From: UBA6168 sp965222975
Lineage (GTDB): Bacteria; Bacteroidota; Bacteroidia; Chitinophagales; Saprospiraceae
Reading direction: 5' to 3'
Assembly (NCBI GenBank): GCA_965222975.1
Contig: CBDCVJ010000023.1
Coordinates: 62,001 to 126,000 of the forward strand
DNA length: 64,000 nt
The translations under genes and the position numbers were made by a program. The notes beneath the pieces are model-generated. The model saw only the letters and a program-made list of their open reading frames with translations. It did no database searches and was not told the DNA's origin. Below, in pieces: positions 9,427-19,280 of the stretch (the stretch's first letter is position 1; each line of letters starts with the position of its first letter).

Positions 9427-12018
9427 ATGCATACACCTCTTTTAAAAAATCCAAAACCAAATGATCTCTTTTTGGCTAAGGGACTTGTTGCGCAGCAAAG
9501 TGCCTGTATTCTTACCGTGATGTTCCTATTCTACTTTTCTGTTGGAGCGTTTTCCCAAAACATCACCATCAAGGGCGTAGTGGTGGACGCCCATTCCAAA
9601 GACCCAATCCCTTTCGCTAACATTTACCTAAAGAGCGACCCCACCAAAGGTATATCAGCAGATTTTGACGGCATTTTTGAAATAACTTTCACAGAAAAAC
9701 CTGACGTATTGGCCGCCTCCGCCCTGGGCTACGAGGTGCTTGAATTTGAATACAAAGGGCAAACAGAACTGAAAATCGAACTCTCATCTTCTGCTGTGGA
9801 TTTGGTGGAAGTGGTGGTCACAGCAGATGGGGAAGACCCTGCCTATGCACTCATGCGGAAAGTGGTAGCAAACAAGCACAAAAACGACCCTTTGCAAAAA
9901 GACTATTACAAGGCGGAGGTGTACAATAAAATGGAATTGGACTTTATCAACATCACAGAGGAATTCAAAAACCTGAAAATTAACAAGCCCTTCCAGTTCA
10001 TGTTCGACCACATTGATAGCATTTCGGGAGAAGAGCCGTTCCTGCCCATGTTCATCACAGAATCCCTTTCCGATTATCATTTCCAAAAAGACCCCAAGCG
10101 GGAAAGGGAAATCGTCAAGGCAGTGAAATTGGTTGGCGATTATGAAAACGAGAGTGTCGGGCAATTGATGGGCGTGGCCAAGCAAAGCCTCAACCCTTAC
10201 GACAATTGGATGGATCTGGCGATCAAAAAGTTCGTCAGCCCCGCGGCGGACAATGGCGACTCTCACTATCGCTTTTACTTAACCGATTCTGCTTTTATTG
10301 ATAACAAGTGGTGCTATCAAGTCCAGTTTTTTCCCAAACACAAAGGGGTCAATGCCTTCAACGGCGACCTATGGGTACACGACACTACATTTGCAATTAA
10401 GCGAATCAAGTTGCAATTGTTGCAGGAAGGGCATTTGAACCACATTGAAAAATTGACCCTCTTGCTTTCTTTTCAGTTGGTGGGCGACTCCGTGTGGATG
10501 CCAGAACGAGACAACATCCTCATCACCACCAATACCGTTACTGAGGCATTCGTCCCTTCTTTTTTCAAAAAACTAAATGAAGCTGCACCGGGCATCCAAG
10601 CCAAGCGGACAACGACCTACAAGGATTTCCAATTTGAACGACAGCAATCAAAAGAAGAAATGGCAATGGGGCAAATGCTACTGCCAGATGCTTTTGGCAA
10701 AGGAGATGAATTTTGGGAAGAAAACCGCCATACCGAACTCGGCAAAAGCGAACTGACCGCCCGCTTCCTTGTGGATACCATCAGGACGCTCCCTGTCTAT
10801 CAGGTTTGGAAACGCATTACGACTACCTTGTTCACGGGTTACATGTGGGGCGATTATGTGGACATCGGCAACTTTTATGAATTCTTTTCGGTCAACCAGA
10901 TCGAAGGTTTCCGCACCAAGTTTGGGCTGCGGACAAGTACAGAAATAAGCAAAAAATTCCTCGTAGGTGCTTACGGTGCTTATGGGTTTAAGGATAAACG
11001 ATTTAAATATGGAGTAGATTTCGAATATGTGTTTGATACTAAGCCTTGGACGACCTTGCAGTTGTCCTATTTGAACGATTTTTTTCCAACTCCCAATTTC
11101 AGCAAAACATTCAGCGTTGGGGGCGACGGCATTGCATCTAGCTATTTTGCCCGACGGGCAGGTATCCCATTTAAGTTGCTGGACGTGGAGCATTTTTCGG
11201 TCACCTTTCACCGGGAGTTCATATCGGGGTTTTCTTTCAAAGTCGGGGCAGTGCAACAGCATTACCGACCTACTTTCAATTTTTCATACCACCCCGATTC
11301 CGAAACGACCCTTACAGAATATTCCTCCAGTGAAGCGACCTTTCAAGTCCGGTATGCTTATGACGAACAGTTTGTTGCCGGTTCTTATGAACGGTTCAGT
11401 CTTGGCAGCCGCTACCCGATTGTTTCATTGAAATACATGCAGGGCTTCAAAACCAAATCGCTCGGCGGCGATACGGACTTCAAGCGGTTGGAACTACAAG
11501 TGAGCGACAACATCCGCTGGGGCAGGATCGGCAATACCCGTTGGCGGCTCGTCAGTGGGATGATCTGGGGCACAACGCCTTACCTCAATATGTTCATCCC
11601 CGTGGGTAACGAAGGCCTCATCATGAACACCCGGGGTTTCAACCTGCTCACCGAGTACTCCTTTGCTGCCGACCAATATGCCTGGGTCAATTTCGATCAC
11701 CACTTCGATGGCTTCCTCTTACAATGGATACCGCTCTTGAGGAAATGGAAGGTTCGTGCCGTGGCCAATGCCAGAGCCATGATCGGCGACATGTCCGACA
11801 AGAACCGCACTGCCAATGCGGACAATCTTTTTGAAGGCACGACCGAGGATGACCAAGTCCGCATCCACATTCCCAACAAAACGCCTTATACAGAAGTCAG
11901 TTTTGGGGTAGAAAACATTCTGCGCTTTTTTCGCTTCGATTTTGTTTATCGGGTGAACTATCCCAATCTGCCATCGAAAAGATGGGGCGTTCGAGCAGGG
12001 GTAAGTTTTACTTTGTAA
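9427..12018 (+). CDS. DUF5686 family outer-membrane protein with CarboxypepD_reg-like domain
   Basis: I chose the ATG at 9427 (MHTPLLKNP) over an in-frame ATG at 9277. It places the hydrophobic export segment (ILTVMFLFYFSVGAFSQ) within the first 45 residues and gives 863 aa. After the signal comes a ~80-residue carboxypeptidase-regulatory-like beta sandwich (TIKGVVVDAHSKDPIPFANIYL). The DUF5686 body follows with its early DPAYALMRKVVANKHKND signature. Many alternating aromatic strands and a C-terminal barrel-like ending (RAGVSFTL) suggest an outer-membrane barrel. The family is widespread in Bacteroidota and its biochemical function is not established. It stands alone on the plus strand. Confidence 0.88.
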   Translation: MHTPLLKNPKPNDLFLAKGLVAQQSACILTVMFLFYFSVGAFSQNITIKGVVVDAHSKDPIPFANIYLKSDPTKGISADFDGIFEITFTEKPDVLAASALGYEVLEFEYKGQTELKIELSSSAVDLVEVVVTADGEDPAYALMRKVVANKHKNDPLQKDYYKAEVYNKMELDFINITEEFKNLKINKPFQFMFDHIDSISGEEPFLPMFITESLSDYHFQKDPKREREIVKAVKLVGDYENESVGQLMGVAKQSLNPYDNWMDLAIKKFVSPAADNGDSHYRFYLTDSAFIDNKWCYQVQFFPKHKGVNAFNGDLWVHDTTFAIKRIKLQLLQEGHLNHIEKLTLLLSFQLVGDSVWMPERDNILITTNTVTEAFVPSFFKKLNEAAPGIQAKRTTTYKDFQFERQQSKEEMAMGQMLLPDAFGKGDEFWEENRHTELGKSELTARFLVDTIRTLPVYQVWKRITTTLFTGYMWGDYVDIGNFYEFFSVNQIEGFRTKFGLRTSTEISKKFLVGAYGAYGFKDKRFKYGVDFEYVFDTKPWTTLQLSYLNDFFPTPNFSKTFSVGGDGIASSYFARRAGIPFKLLDVEHFSVTFHREFISGFSFKVGAVQQHYRPTFNFSYHPDSETTLTEYSSSEATFQVRYAYDEQFVAGSYERFSLGSRYPIVSLKYMQGFKTKSLGGDTDFKRLELQVSDNIRWGRIGNTRWRLVSGMIWGTTPYLNMFIPVGNEGLIMNTRGFNLLTEYSFAADQYAWVNFDHHFDGFLLQWIPLLRKWKVRAVANARAMIGDMSDKNRTANADNLFEGTTEDDQVRIHIPNKTPYTEVSFGVENILRFFRFDFVYRVNYPNLPSKRWGVRAGVSFTL

Positions 12019-12352
12019 GTTTTCTTTTTCTTGGAAAATGCCCTTTGTTCTCGTCCACTTATCTTCTAAACCAAGATGCTGCACTTTTGTCATTTTGGAA
12101 AAATCTGTTCATGTTAGAGGGGCAGCTTTCAAGCTTCAATAACAGCCTGTACATTTTTTTCACACTGACATTCAGCCAAATAATACACGCAACGACATAA
12201 ACTCAACTTATTGAAAGTGAGTACCTTGTGCTTTGAAGGCTTTGTGCTGGCTAATTTTTACAAAGACCATTGTAATTACGATTATAAAATTGTCCACAGC
12301 CATATTTTTAGAACAAGTTTCACGTTCATCTTTTCTATAAAATATTTTCTCT
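12019..12352. other. intergenic region without recognisable feature
   Basis: An AT-rich 334-bp spacer between two co-directional genes. I see no convincing gene, hairpin terminator or repeat in it; it presumably carries the promoter of the DUF4139 gene. Confidence 0.4.
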
Positions 12353-14023
12353 ATGAAAAAACCTACCTATTTTGTTTTTGGCATTATGGTTTACTTAGCG
12401 GCTTCCACCAGTGCCATCTCCCAAACAGATTTAATTGAAATTGCAACTCAAATTTCCCATGTGACCATCCACTTGCAAGGAGCTGAGTTGATCCAATCAG
12501 AGGAAAGAAACCTTTCAGTAGGAAGGCATCGATTGGTCTTTACAGGACTATCACCGAAACTTGACCCAAAGAGTATCCAATTGACCGCTACCAACGGCAT
12601 CAGTATTTTATCCATTACCAGCAAGGTGAATTTTTTGAAAGAAATAACTCGCCCCGTTCAGGCAGAGGTTCTTCAGGATTCAATTGAAATTTTAAAAATT
12701 GCCATCCAAGATTTGGTTGATGAGCAGAAAGCATTGGAAGAAGAAAAGGACATGCTGCAAAAAAACAAGACCATTACTGGCTCAAATACCAAATTGACGG
12801 TTCCGGAACTTAAGGAAGCCGCCGATTTTTACCGACTTAGGATGACCGAAATCAATAAGTTGTTATCAGTTAATAAACGGGAAAAAAGAAGTCTGGATTT
12901 ACAACATAGCCTTCTGAATAAACAGTTCAACCAACTCAACCAAGGCCGGGAACAAACTTCGGAAGTCTTTGTGGATGTGTTGGCTGAGCAGGCAACAGAG
13001 TCTGAATTCAGGTTGAGGTACATTGTCAATGATGCTGGATGGTCGCCTGTTTATGACTTGATCGCAAATGGTCTAAACGAACCTATCACCTTGAAATACA
13101 GGGCTTTAGCATTTAACAATACTGGAATAGACTGGGAAAATGTGCAAATTAGGCTTTCCACTGCCGACCCCTACCAAGGTGCTGGACAACCCAAACTCAG
13201 CCCTTGGGTATTGACGATCCCAAAATTACAAGGTGTACTTGATAGACCGACAGCTATGCGGCAACAACGGCAATTGGATGGATACCAGCAATCTCAAAAT
13301 TTTAATAACTACAGTTTTTTGCATGACCTTAATCCCGACGCCGCCCAAAACGTGGTTGAATTTGAGACCATCGAAATCTCGGAACTGAGCAAGGACTTTG
13401 ACATCGAAACGCCCTATACCATCCCAGCCGACCGTAAGCCATACTCCATACAAATCAGTGAGGACAAGCTACATGCTGAATTCAAACATTTCGCCGTTCC
13501 AAAACTTGACCACGATGCTTTCTTGTTGGCGCAGGTAACTGGCTGGGAATCCCTCGATCTCATCAGCGGCCCGATCCAAGTTTACAGGAATGAAAACTTC
13601 ATTGGATTGGCTCAGTTGAATGCCAACACCTTGAGCGATACGCTGGAACTTTCACTCGGCAGGGACAAAAACGTAGTCATTCAACGAACAAAGCTGAAAG
13701 ATTTTAGCAAAAAGAAATTCCTGAGTGGCAATATTACAGCTGATTTCACTTGGCAAACGAGGATCAAAAATAATCATTCAACTCCGATTACCATTGAGTT
13801 ACAAGATCAAGTGCCTATTTCCAATACTAAAGAAATCGAGGTGTCTGTCAAGGACATCTCCAATGCCCGCCATATAAAGAATTCAGGAAAGTTGATCTGG
13901 GAATTTGACCTAAAGCCCGCAGATGTTCAATCGCTAAAGTTGAGTTATTCCATTAAGCACCCGAACACGATGGAGATTCAATTTGACCGGACAAGAAAAA
14001 TGGTCTCCCCTAGGTTTTTTTAA
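12353..14023 (+). CDS. DUF4139 / mucoidy-inhibitor MuiA family protein
   Basis: This 556-aa secreted protein has a clear signal peptide (YFVFGIMVYLAASTSAISQ). An N-terminal DUF4140-type region (about 30-130, with VTIHLQGAELIQSEERNLSVG) is followed by a coiled-coil stretch (about 100-205). The DUF4139 body starts near residue 215 with RYIVNDAGWSPVYDLIANG, the family hallmark. The C-terminus (LSYSIKHPNTM) is the usual final strand. In Bacteroidota many such proteins exist; MuiA refers to a homologue affecting mucoidy and the molecular role is unclear. The SGNH hydrolase gene follows 39 bp downstream, possibly co-transcribed. Confidence 0.88.
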   Translation: MKKPTYFVFGIMVYLAASTSAISQTDLIEIATQISHVTIHLQGAELIQSEERNLSVGRHRLVFTGLSPKLDPKSIQLTATNGISILSITSKVNFLKEITRPVQAEVLQDSIEILKIAIQDLVDEQKALEEEKDMLQKNKTITGSNTKLTVPELKEAADFYRLRMTEINKLLSVNKREKRSLDLQHSLLNKQFNQLNQGREQTSEVFVDVLAEQATESEFRLRYIVNDAGWSPVYDLIANGLNEPITLKYRALAFNNTGIDWENVQIRLSTADPYQGAGQPKLSPWVLTIPKLQGVLDRPTAMRQQRQLDGYQQSQNFNNYSFLHDLNPDAAQNVVEFETIEISELSKDFDIETPYTIPADRKPYSIQISEDKLHAEFKHFAVPKLDHDAFLLAQVTGWESLDLISGPIQVYRNENFIGLAQLNANTLSDTLELSLGRDKNVVIQRTKLKDFSKKKFLSGNITADFTWQTRIKNNHSTPITIELQDQVPISNTKEIEVSVKDISNARHIKNSGKLIWEFDLKPADVQSLKLSYSIKHPNTMEIQFDRTRKMVSPRFF

Positions 14024-14062
14024 ATGTTAGTTAACTTGGGGCTTATTTAACAAGTTGACAAA

Positions 14063-16333
14063 ATGAAAAACACCCACTACCTGTTCTTGCTGTTATCCCT
14101 ATTTTCCATAAACATCTTTTCCCAAAACAACCCCTGTGTAGACGCCGAAGCCTACCACATCGTTGTCCTTGGTTCTTCCACAGCCGCAGGGGCAGGTGCC
14201 AGCCATCCCGACAGCGCTTGGGTCAACCGCTATCGTACCTTTTTAAAAAACATAAATCCCGAAAATGAAGTGACAAACCTGGCAGTGGGTGGCTTTACTA
14301 CTTACCGCATCATGCCCACCGGTTTCATACCGCCTGCCACTCGCCCTTCACCTGATACAACTAAAAATATTACCACCGCTGTTGCTATGCAACCAGATGG
14401 CATTGTTGTCAACTTGCCCTCTAATGATGTTTCATCGGGCTTTTCGGTAGCCGAGCAATTGGCCAATTTCGATACTATCGTTCAGCATGCCGCCTATGCA
14501 GGCATTCCAATTTGGGTCTGTACCACGCAACCGAAAAACTATGGCGGCAACCCCATTCCCATTCAAAAACAGATCGATGTTCGGGATTCCATTTTGGCAA
14601 AATACAGCCCTTTCACCCTCGACTTTTGGACAGAGCTGGCAGATTCAACCGATCAGATTGATGCCGCTTTTGACTCAGGCGATGGGACGCATTTGAACGA
14701 TATGGGGCATGCGCTTTTGTTCAACAGGGTCAAAGAGAAAGGGTTGCCAGAACTGCTTTTTCAGGCTAACATGGATTTTCCCGACTATACTTTCGCTGAA
14801 TTTAAATTGGTAGAAACACCTGCTTGCGGCGATCAGGCCATTCACCTTTTGATGGTTTTTTACAACAAAGGGCTGCCCGGAAATGATGTCTTTAAAGTGG
14901 AGGTGAACGCTGCCGAAACAACTGGTACTTACGTTGTTGGTTTTCAAGAAGATTACGATGACCCCTTGGGCACTTGCGAATTTGACACCTTGGATATTTT
15001 GCTTTCAGTCAATCAAAAAGGGTTTTATGAAATAGGGGTAAAAATTACAGCCAGTGACGACGGCAACCCTGACAATGATATTTTTTACATCTATTCCGAT
15101 GTGCCCGGCATTCCAAGCATTGAAATATTTCCTGAAACAGACTGTACTCACAACCCATTTCTCCTCCAGGCCCTCGCCCACCCTACTGACTCCATTCGCT
15201 GGTGGGATGCTCCGATGGGCGGCAATATCGTCGGCGGAGGATCTATTTTTGAAACGCCTCCTTTGTCTGCCAGCACGACTTACTATGCTGAAGCAGTACG
15301 AGGATTGTTTTTTTATAAAAATGAAATAACGGCGGCGGAAAATTTCAACATCAAATGGAACGGCACCATGTTCGACCTTGTGGCCAATGAGGAACTGGTG
15401 ATAGATTCCTTGGCGATGGTCATAGCAGATACGGGCAATCAGGCAGTGGAAATTTATACCCGCAACGGAAGCCATTTGGGCCATGAAACCGATTTCTTCG
15501 CATGGGACTACCACGGTGCTTTTCCAGTACAATTGGTTGATAGCAATGCACTTACAACTTTGAAAGTTTCCCCTTTGACCATTCCTGCGAACGATACAAC
15601 TGCCATTTACCTGCAATTGTCCAACCCCAATTCAAGGCTTGGTTATTTAAGTAATGGAGTAACCGATACCATCAAAACAGATGAACTGACCCTCTTTGCC
15701 GGAAGTGGTTCGAGCCATAATTTTGGCGGCAATTTTTACCCCCGAATCTGGGCTGGAAAACTCTTCTATCATTTTGGAGAAAAACCAAACGGTGATTGTA
15801 CCACCGAGCGCATGCCAGTGGAAGCAATTGTGCAGGAGATAGAAGTTGATCTCGGCAGCGATACTATTTTGAATTTAAATGAAACCATTCAACTGGATGC
15901 AGGCAATGGTTTTACCACCTATCAATGGTCGGATGGCAGCAGCGGCCAAACATTGGAATTAGATGGGGAATTACTCGGTACAGGCATTTACACCTATTCG
16001 GTAGTCGCCACTGATAGCATAGGATGTACTGCTTCGGATACCATTATTGTCGTCTTTGCACCTTTATTAAATGCAGATGAAAAGAATGGTGAAATAGGTT
16101 TCCATTATTTTCCAAACCCCACAGATGATGAATTAATTATTGAATTGAAAAAAGGAAATTGGCAGATCGGAATAACCGCTCCAAACGGCAGCGCCGTCCG
16201 CTCCTATTTTTTCGATTGCATCCGCTCCTGCCACAACACTTTGGATGTCAGCGATTTATCAGCAGGCATTTATTTTTTAAAAACAATAAAAAATAACAGT
16301 ACTGCAACATTTTCCCGATTGGTTGTTTTTTAA
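14063..16333 (+). CDS. SGNH/GDSL-like hydrolase with Ig-like domain and T9SS sorting domain
   Basis: This 756-aa secreted protein has a signal peptide (residues 1-20). An SGNH hydrolase domain follows with block I GSSTAAGAG (residues 37-45, Ser39 the likely nucleophile), an Asn block V-like segment NLPSNDVSSG, and the terminal DGTHLND catalytic Asp-x-x-His block. Behind it are a CARDB-like region and an Ig-like segment (STTYYAEAVRG). Next is a Gly/Asp-rich repeat typical of surface proteins (LNETIQLDAGNGFTTYQW), then a type A sorting domain (FHYFPNPTDDELIIEL). The family hydrolyses ester bonds in lipids or acetylated polysaccharide; the substrate cannot be told. It lies 39 bp after the DUF4139 gene. 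Confidence 0.88.
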   Translation: MKNTHYLFLLLSLFSINIFSQNNPCVDAEAYHIVVLGSSTAAGAGASHPDSAWVNRYRTFLKNINPENEVTNLAVGGFTTYRIMPTGFIPPATRPSPDTTKNITTAVAMQPDGIVVNLPSNDVSSGFSVAEQLANFDTIVQHAAYAGIPIWVCTTQPKNYGGNPIPIQKQIDVRDSILAKYSPFTLDFWTELADSTDQIDAAFDSGDGTHLNDMGHALLFNRVKEKGLPELLFQANMDFPDYTFAEFKLVETPACGDQAIHLLMVFYNKGLPGNDVFKVEVNAAETTGTYVVGFQEDYDDPLGTCEFDTLDILLSVNQKGFYEIGVKITASDDGNPDNDIFYIYSDVPGIPSIEIFPETDCTHNPFLLQALAHPTDSIRWWDAPMGGNIVGGGSIFETPPLSASTTYYAEAVRGLFFYKNEITAAENFNIKWNGTMFDLVANEELVIDSLAMVIADTGNQAVEIYTRNGSHLGHETDFFAWDYHGAFPVQLVDSNALTTLKVSPLTIPANDTTAIYLQLSNPNSRLGYLSNGVTDTIKTDELTLFAGSGSSHNFGGNFYPRIWAGKLFYHFGEKPNGDCTTERMPVEAIVQEIEVDLGSDTILNLNETIQLDAGNGFTTYQWSDGSSGQTLELDGELLGTGIYTYSVVATDSIGCTASDTIIVVFAPLLNADEKNGEIGFHYFPNPTDDELIIELKKGNWQIGITAPNGSAVRSYFFDCIRSCHNTLDVSDLSAGIYFLKTIKNNSTATFSRLVVF

Positions 16334-16399
16334 ACATTTATGTCAACACCTGAACAGTTGTAAGGGATTTAAAAATATTCCTTTGCTTTGCTGCATCTT

Positions 16400-16470
16400 G
16401 TCAGGGTTGTTGGTTGTTAATTCCCAATTGTTTTCGCCAACAATCAACGACCAACAATTAATAACCAAAC
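16400..16470. repeat. degenerate word repeat with inverted halves before the AhpD-like gene
   Basis: The stretch is built from variants of GTTGGTTGTTAATT and of its complement (ACCAACAATTAATAACC), so the two halves can pair imperfectly. It ends just before the ATG at 16472. It resembles other word-like repeats in this window. Confidence 0.5.
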
Positions 16471-16471
16471 A

Positions 16472-16810
16472 ATGGCAAAAGAACATTACTTCAGCAAAGA
16501 CGAACTCAAGCAATTTGGCAATATCACCGAGTTTCAGGAACAGATGGGCAAGGACTATTTCAAATGGTACGGCAACGTCATGGAGGAAGGCACCCTGACC
16601 AAAAGGGAAAAAGCTCTCATCGCCCTCGCTGTCGCTCATGCCATCCAATGTCCCTACTGCATTGATGCTTATTCCAGCGAATGCCTCACCCAAGGCTCCG
16701 ACGAGGAACAAATGATGGAAGCCGTCCACGTAGCCGCTGCCATCAAGGCCGGCACCACACTCGTCTACGGCGTACAAATGATGAACCACGTAAAGGAAAA
16801 GACTATGTGA
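16472..16810 (+). CDS. AhpD-like carboxymuconolactone decarboxylase family protein, arsenosugar-associated
   Basis: This 112-aa single-domain protein carries the AhpD-type CxxC motif CPYC (Cys60, Cys63) in the helix ALIALAVAHAIQCPYCIDAY. It starts MAKEHYFSKDELKQFGNI. Small peroxidase-like members of this family sit next to the radical SAM enzyme ArsS in arsenosugar loci, as here: ArsS begins 92 bp downstream on the same strand. The Cys pair suggests thiol redox or peroxidase chemistry; its exact step in arsenosugar synthesis is not established. No ArsM methyltransferase is visible in the window. Confidence 0.85.
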   Translation: MAKEHYFSKDELKQFGNITEFQEQMGKDYFKWYGNVMEEGTLTKREKALIALAVAHAIQCPYCIDAYSSECLTQGSDEEQMMEAVHVAAAIKAGTTLVYGVQMMNHVKEKTM

Positions 16811-16812
16811 TT

Positions 16813-16899
16813 AATGAAAAATGCAGAATGAAGAATGAAGAATGGCATTATCACATCTGTTCATCATTCTTCATTCTGCATTTTTCATTCTGCATTAAT
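16813..16899. repeat. inverted repeat between the arsenosugar genes
   Basis: A perfect 25-bp inverted repeat has arms at 16814-16838 and 16864-16888, built from AATGAAGAATG / CATTCTTCATT words, with a further partial arm at 16889-16897. Transcribed, it would form a strong AU-rich hairpin between the two co-directional genes, ending 5 bp before the ArsS start codon. Confidence 0.8.
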
Positions 16900-16902
16900 A
16901 AA

Positions 16903-17976
16903 ATGGCAATACACCAAAAAAGTAAATCCTTGGCTTCGAGGGGCAGTGAATTATCGAGTACTTTTTTTCAATTGGAAGTGTTGAATGGGCATGAAGCTGT
17001 AGAGGCATCCTTTCCTGCGTTTGGGGAGAAAGTGGCCAACCTAGGCTTTCGGCCATTGAAGCCTTCCGGTATTGAAATTTTTCAGATAAATATTGGAAAG
17101 CTCTGCAATCAGACTTGTGCCCACTGCCATGTGGATGCCGGGCCTGACCGTAAGCACGAACAAATGAGTCGAGGGCATTTGGAAAAATGCTTGTCCATCA
17201 TCGCCTCCTCTCCTGATATTCATACAGTTGACATCACAGGTGGCGCTCCAGAAATGAATGCTCATTTCCGTTGGTTCGTGGAAGAAGTGAGCCAATTGGG
17301 AAAAAGAGTAATTGACAGGTGCAACTTGACTATCATCGTTAGCAATCCTAAATATCACGACTTGCCTGAATTTTTTGCCAAACATAAAGTCAATGTCGTC
17401 TCCTCCCTACCCTACTATTCTAAAATCCGCACAGATGCCCAGCGTGGCGATGGCGTTTTCGAGGACAGCATCAAAGCGCTGCAGATGCTAAATGCTGTCG
17501 GTTATGGGCAAGAAGGCACAGGACTGGAATTGGATTTAGTGTACAACCCATCAGGAGCTTTTTTGCCGGGTAGTCAAATTTCTCTGGAAGGTCAATTTAA
17601 ATCGCAATTGAAGCGGCGCTATAATGTGGATTTTAATAACCTCTTCTGTATTACCAATCTACCCATCAGCCGCTTTCTCGAATACTTATTGGAAACAGGC
17701 AATTATGAGGAATACATGCAACAGCTTGTGGATGCTTTCAACCCCACCACTGTGCAAGGGGTAATGTGCCGTAACACTATTTCCGTGAGTTGGGACGGTT
17801 ATTTATATGATTGTGATTTTAATCAAATGCTCGACCTGAAAGTCACTTCAAAAAATGTGCAACACTTGGATGATTTTGATTTGGATATTTTGAACAATAG
17901 GGCAATTGTTTTGAACCAGCATTGTTATGGGTGTACGGCGGGGGCTGGGTCGAGTTGTGGAGGGGCGATAGAATGA
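16903..17976 (+). CDS. arsS: arsenosugar biosynthesis radical SAM protein ArsS
   Basis: From the ATG at 16903 (MAIHQKSKSLASRG) the protein has 357 aa. The frame is open further upstream, but that part only translates the inverted repeat. The radical SAM motif CNQTCAHC gives Cys68, Cys72 and Cys75 for the 4Fe-4S cluster, followed by the GGAPEM SAM-contact motif. The C-terminal DUF3641-type part ends in a Cys/Gly-rich tail (HCYGCTAGAGSSCGGA) that may bind a second cluster. The family forms the C-As bond of arsenosugar precursors by transferring the adenosyl moiety. Together with the AhpD-like gene upstream this is the recognised two-gene arrangement. Confidence 0.92.
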   Translation: MAIHQKSKSLASRGSELSSTFFQLEVLNGHEAVEASFPAFGEKVANLGFRPLKPSGIEIFQINIGKLCNQTCAHCHVDAGPDRKHEQMSRGHLEKCLSIIASSPDIHTVDITGGAPEMNAHFRWFVEEVSQLGKRVIDRCNLTIIVSNPKYHDLPEFFAKHKVNVVSSLPYYSKIRTDAQRGDGVFEDSIKALQMLNAVGYGQEGTGLELDLVYNPSGAFLPGSQISLEGQFKSQLKRRYNVDFNNLFCITNLPISRFLEYLLETGNYEEYMQQLVDAFNPTTVQGVMCRNTISVSWDGYLYDCDFNQMLDLKVTSKNVQHLDDFDLDILNNRAIVLNQHCYGCTAGAGSSCGGAIE

Positions 17977-18062
17977 AAGGCCTGTTGCATTTGAAAATAT
18001 GCGAATAGGTCAAATAACTTTCCATGAGACGATAAAACAAATGAAATCCCCTTATCCAAAAA

Positions 18063-19226
18063 TCAATACCTAAAAATAGCATTTGCTTCGACATCTGGTA
18101 TTGGAAATCCTTCTTGCGGAACATTATACACCGTACCTCCATTTTCCCAAGTTTTTACAGCTGCATAATTGAGCAGGCAAGTATTGTATTCATTCTGTTC
18201 TTCATGCAATTGAACGGAATGATCGGATAACTGTTTGTGAAACCCCCAGACAACTGCTGTATCCTTATCTACAAAAAGTGTTTCTACCCTACCAGCTTGA
18301 GCTGCGGAAACAATTTCAGTTAAAGAAGAGGATGCTTTGTCTTGGTGGAGGTATTGATTGAATAATTCTTTTTTACGTTTTCTTTCCGATTTGAAAAAGC
18401 CTTTCATTTCCCTCCATGCTTTTTCATGTAGCAGGATAGGGCCATCGTTTTCAGGGTTACCACTGACGTGGGATTCCATGATATAGGGGTGATTGGACAC
18501 CTCTTTATAGATTGGAACGAGATAATCAACAGCCGCAAGGATCATTGGAACATCTTCATCGTGGAGCATCTGCATCAAACCGTTGTCGATTTGCCTGAAA
18601 TACTTTGTGAGGTTCGTTATTTTATCGTCTTTGCCGCCGCCCTGCCCATGAAAGGCAGTAGCTCCGGATCCTGCTGAATGTGCTTGCAACGCCGCTGTGG
18701 GTTCACCTATGATGGTTTCCTCTATGTTTTCTGGCACCAAGTCTTTGATGGTTATTGGAGTGATATGGTGTTTGTGGCATTCATAAAACCGAACGTCACC
18801 CTGACTCAGTGCCAAAAGGAAAAAACGGTCATCTCTGGTAAGCAACGGCAAAAGATGCCTTACATAAAATGATTTTCCGACGAAAACAAAAGGATGGAAA
18901 TCAATCGGCGCTACAAAATAGTCGAACCTCCCGCGGTTTATAAATACAGCAAGTCCATCTGATAGATGCAACCAAAATTCATCATTGTCCAGCAATTCAT
19001 ACGCGGGTGACAAAAATTTTCTCGCTTCTTTTTTATCCATTTTATTTTGCAGAAAAATCTTTCCTTCGACCAGTTTTTCGGTCGCTTTCGAAAGGGCATT
19101 CTTAAAACGGATTTTATCCTCTTGGACATGCCCTGCCCGGTAAGTGGGTATATAAATGGAAACACAAGGTTCTGTTGTTGTTAAAACTGAAATTAATTCT
19201 TTGAATTTATTTTTATTGAAGGTCAT
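18063..19226 (-). CDS. baeRF family protein (bacterial archaeo-eukaryotic release-factor-like)
   Basis: This 387-aa soluble protein begins with the characteristic TEPCVSIYIPTYRAG strand, and the middle contains FVGKSFYVRHLLPLL and RFFLLALSQGDVRFYE. These match the baeRF (family 3-like) proteins, bacterial relatives of the peptidyl-tRNA-hydrolysing aRF1/eRF1 middle domain. A Gly/Gln loop, AFHGQGGGKDD (about residue 190), sits where eRF1 carries GGQ. The C-terminal ELON/L7Ae-like part contains RVETLFVDKDTAVVWG. The family is predicted to act on stalled or damaged ribosomes, often in stress contexts; nothing is proven for this protein. It is the last gene of a minus-strand block of small stress-like genes. 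Confidence 0.8.
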   Translation of the reverse strand: MTFNKNKFKELISVLTTTEPCVSIYIPTYRAGHVQEDKIRFKNALSKATEKLVEGKIFLQNKMDKKEARKFLSPAYELLDNDEFWLHLSDGLAVFINRGRFDYFVAPIDFHPFVFVGKSFYVRHLLPLLTRDDRFFLLALSQGDVRFYECHKHHITPITIKDLVPENIEETIIGEPTAALQAHSAGSGATAFHGQGGGKDDKITNLTKYFRQIDNGLMQMLHDEDVPMILAAVDYLVPIYKEVSNHPYIMESHVSGNPENDGPILLHEKAWREMKGFFKSERKRKKELFNQYLHQDKASSSLTEIVSAAQAGRVETLFVDKDTAVVWGFHKQLSDHSVQLHEEQNEYNTCLLNYAAVKTWENGGTVYNVPQEGFPIPDVEANAIFRY

Positions 19227-19280
19227 AATTTATTTTTGAAATGATTAGAAAATAAGAATACTGTGCGGGATATTCGTTTA

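Noticed and set aside
16681..16902. Upstream extension of the arsS frame
   Set aside because: Overlaps the previous gene and translates the inverted repeat; the ATG at 16903 fits the family.
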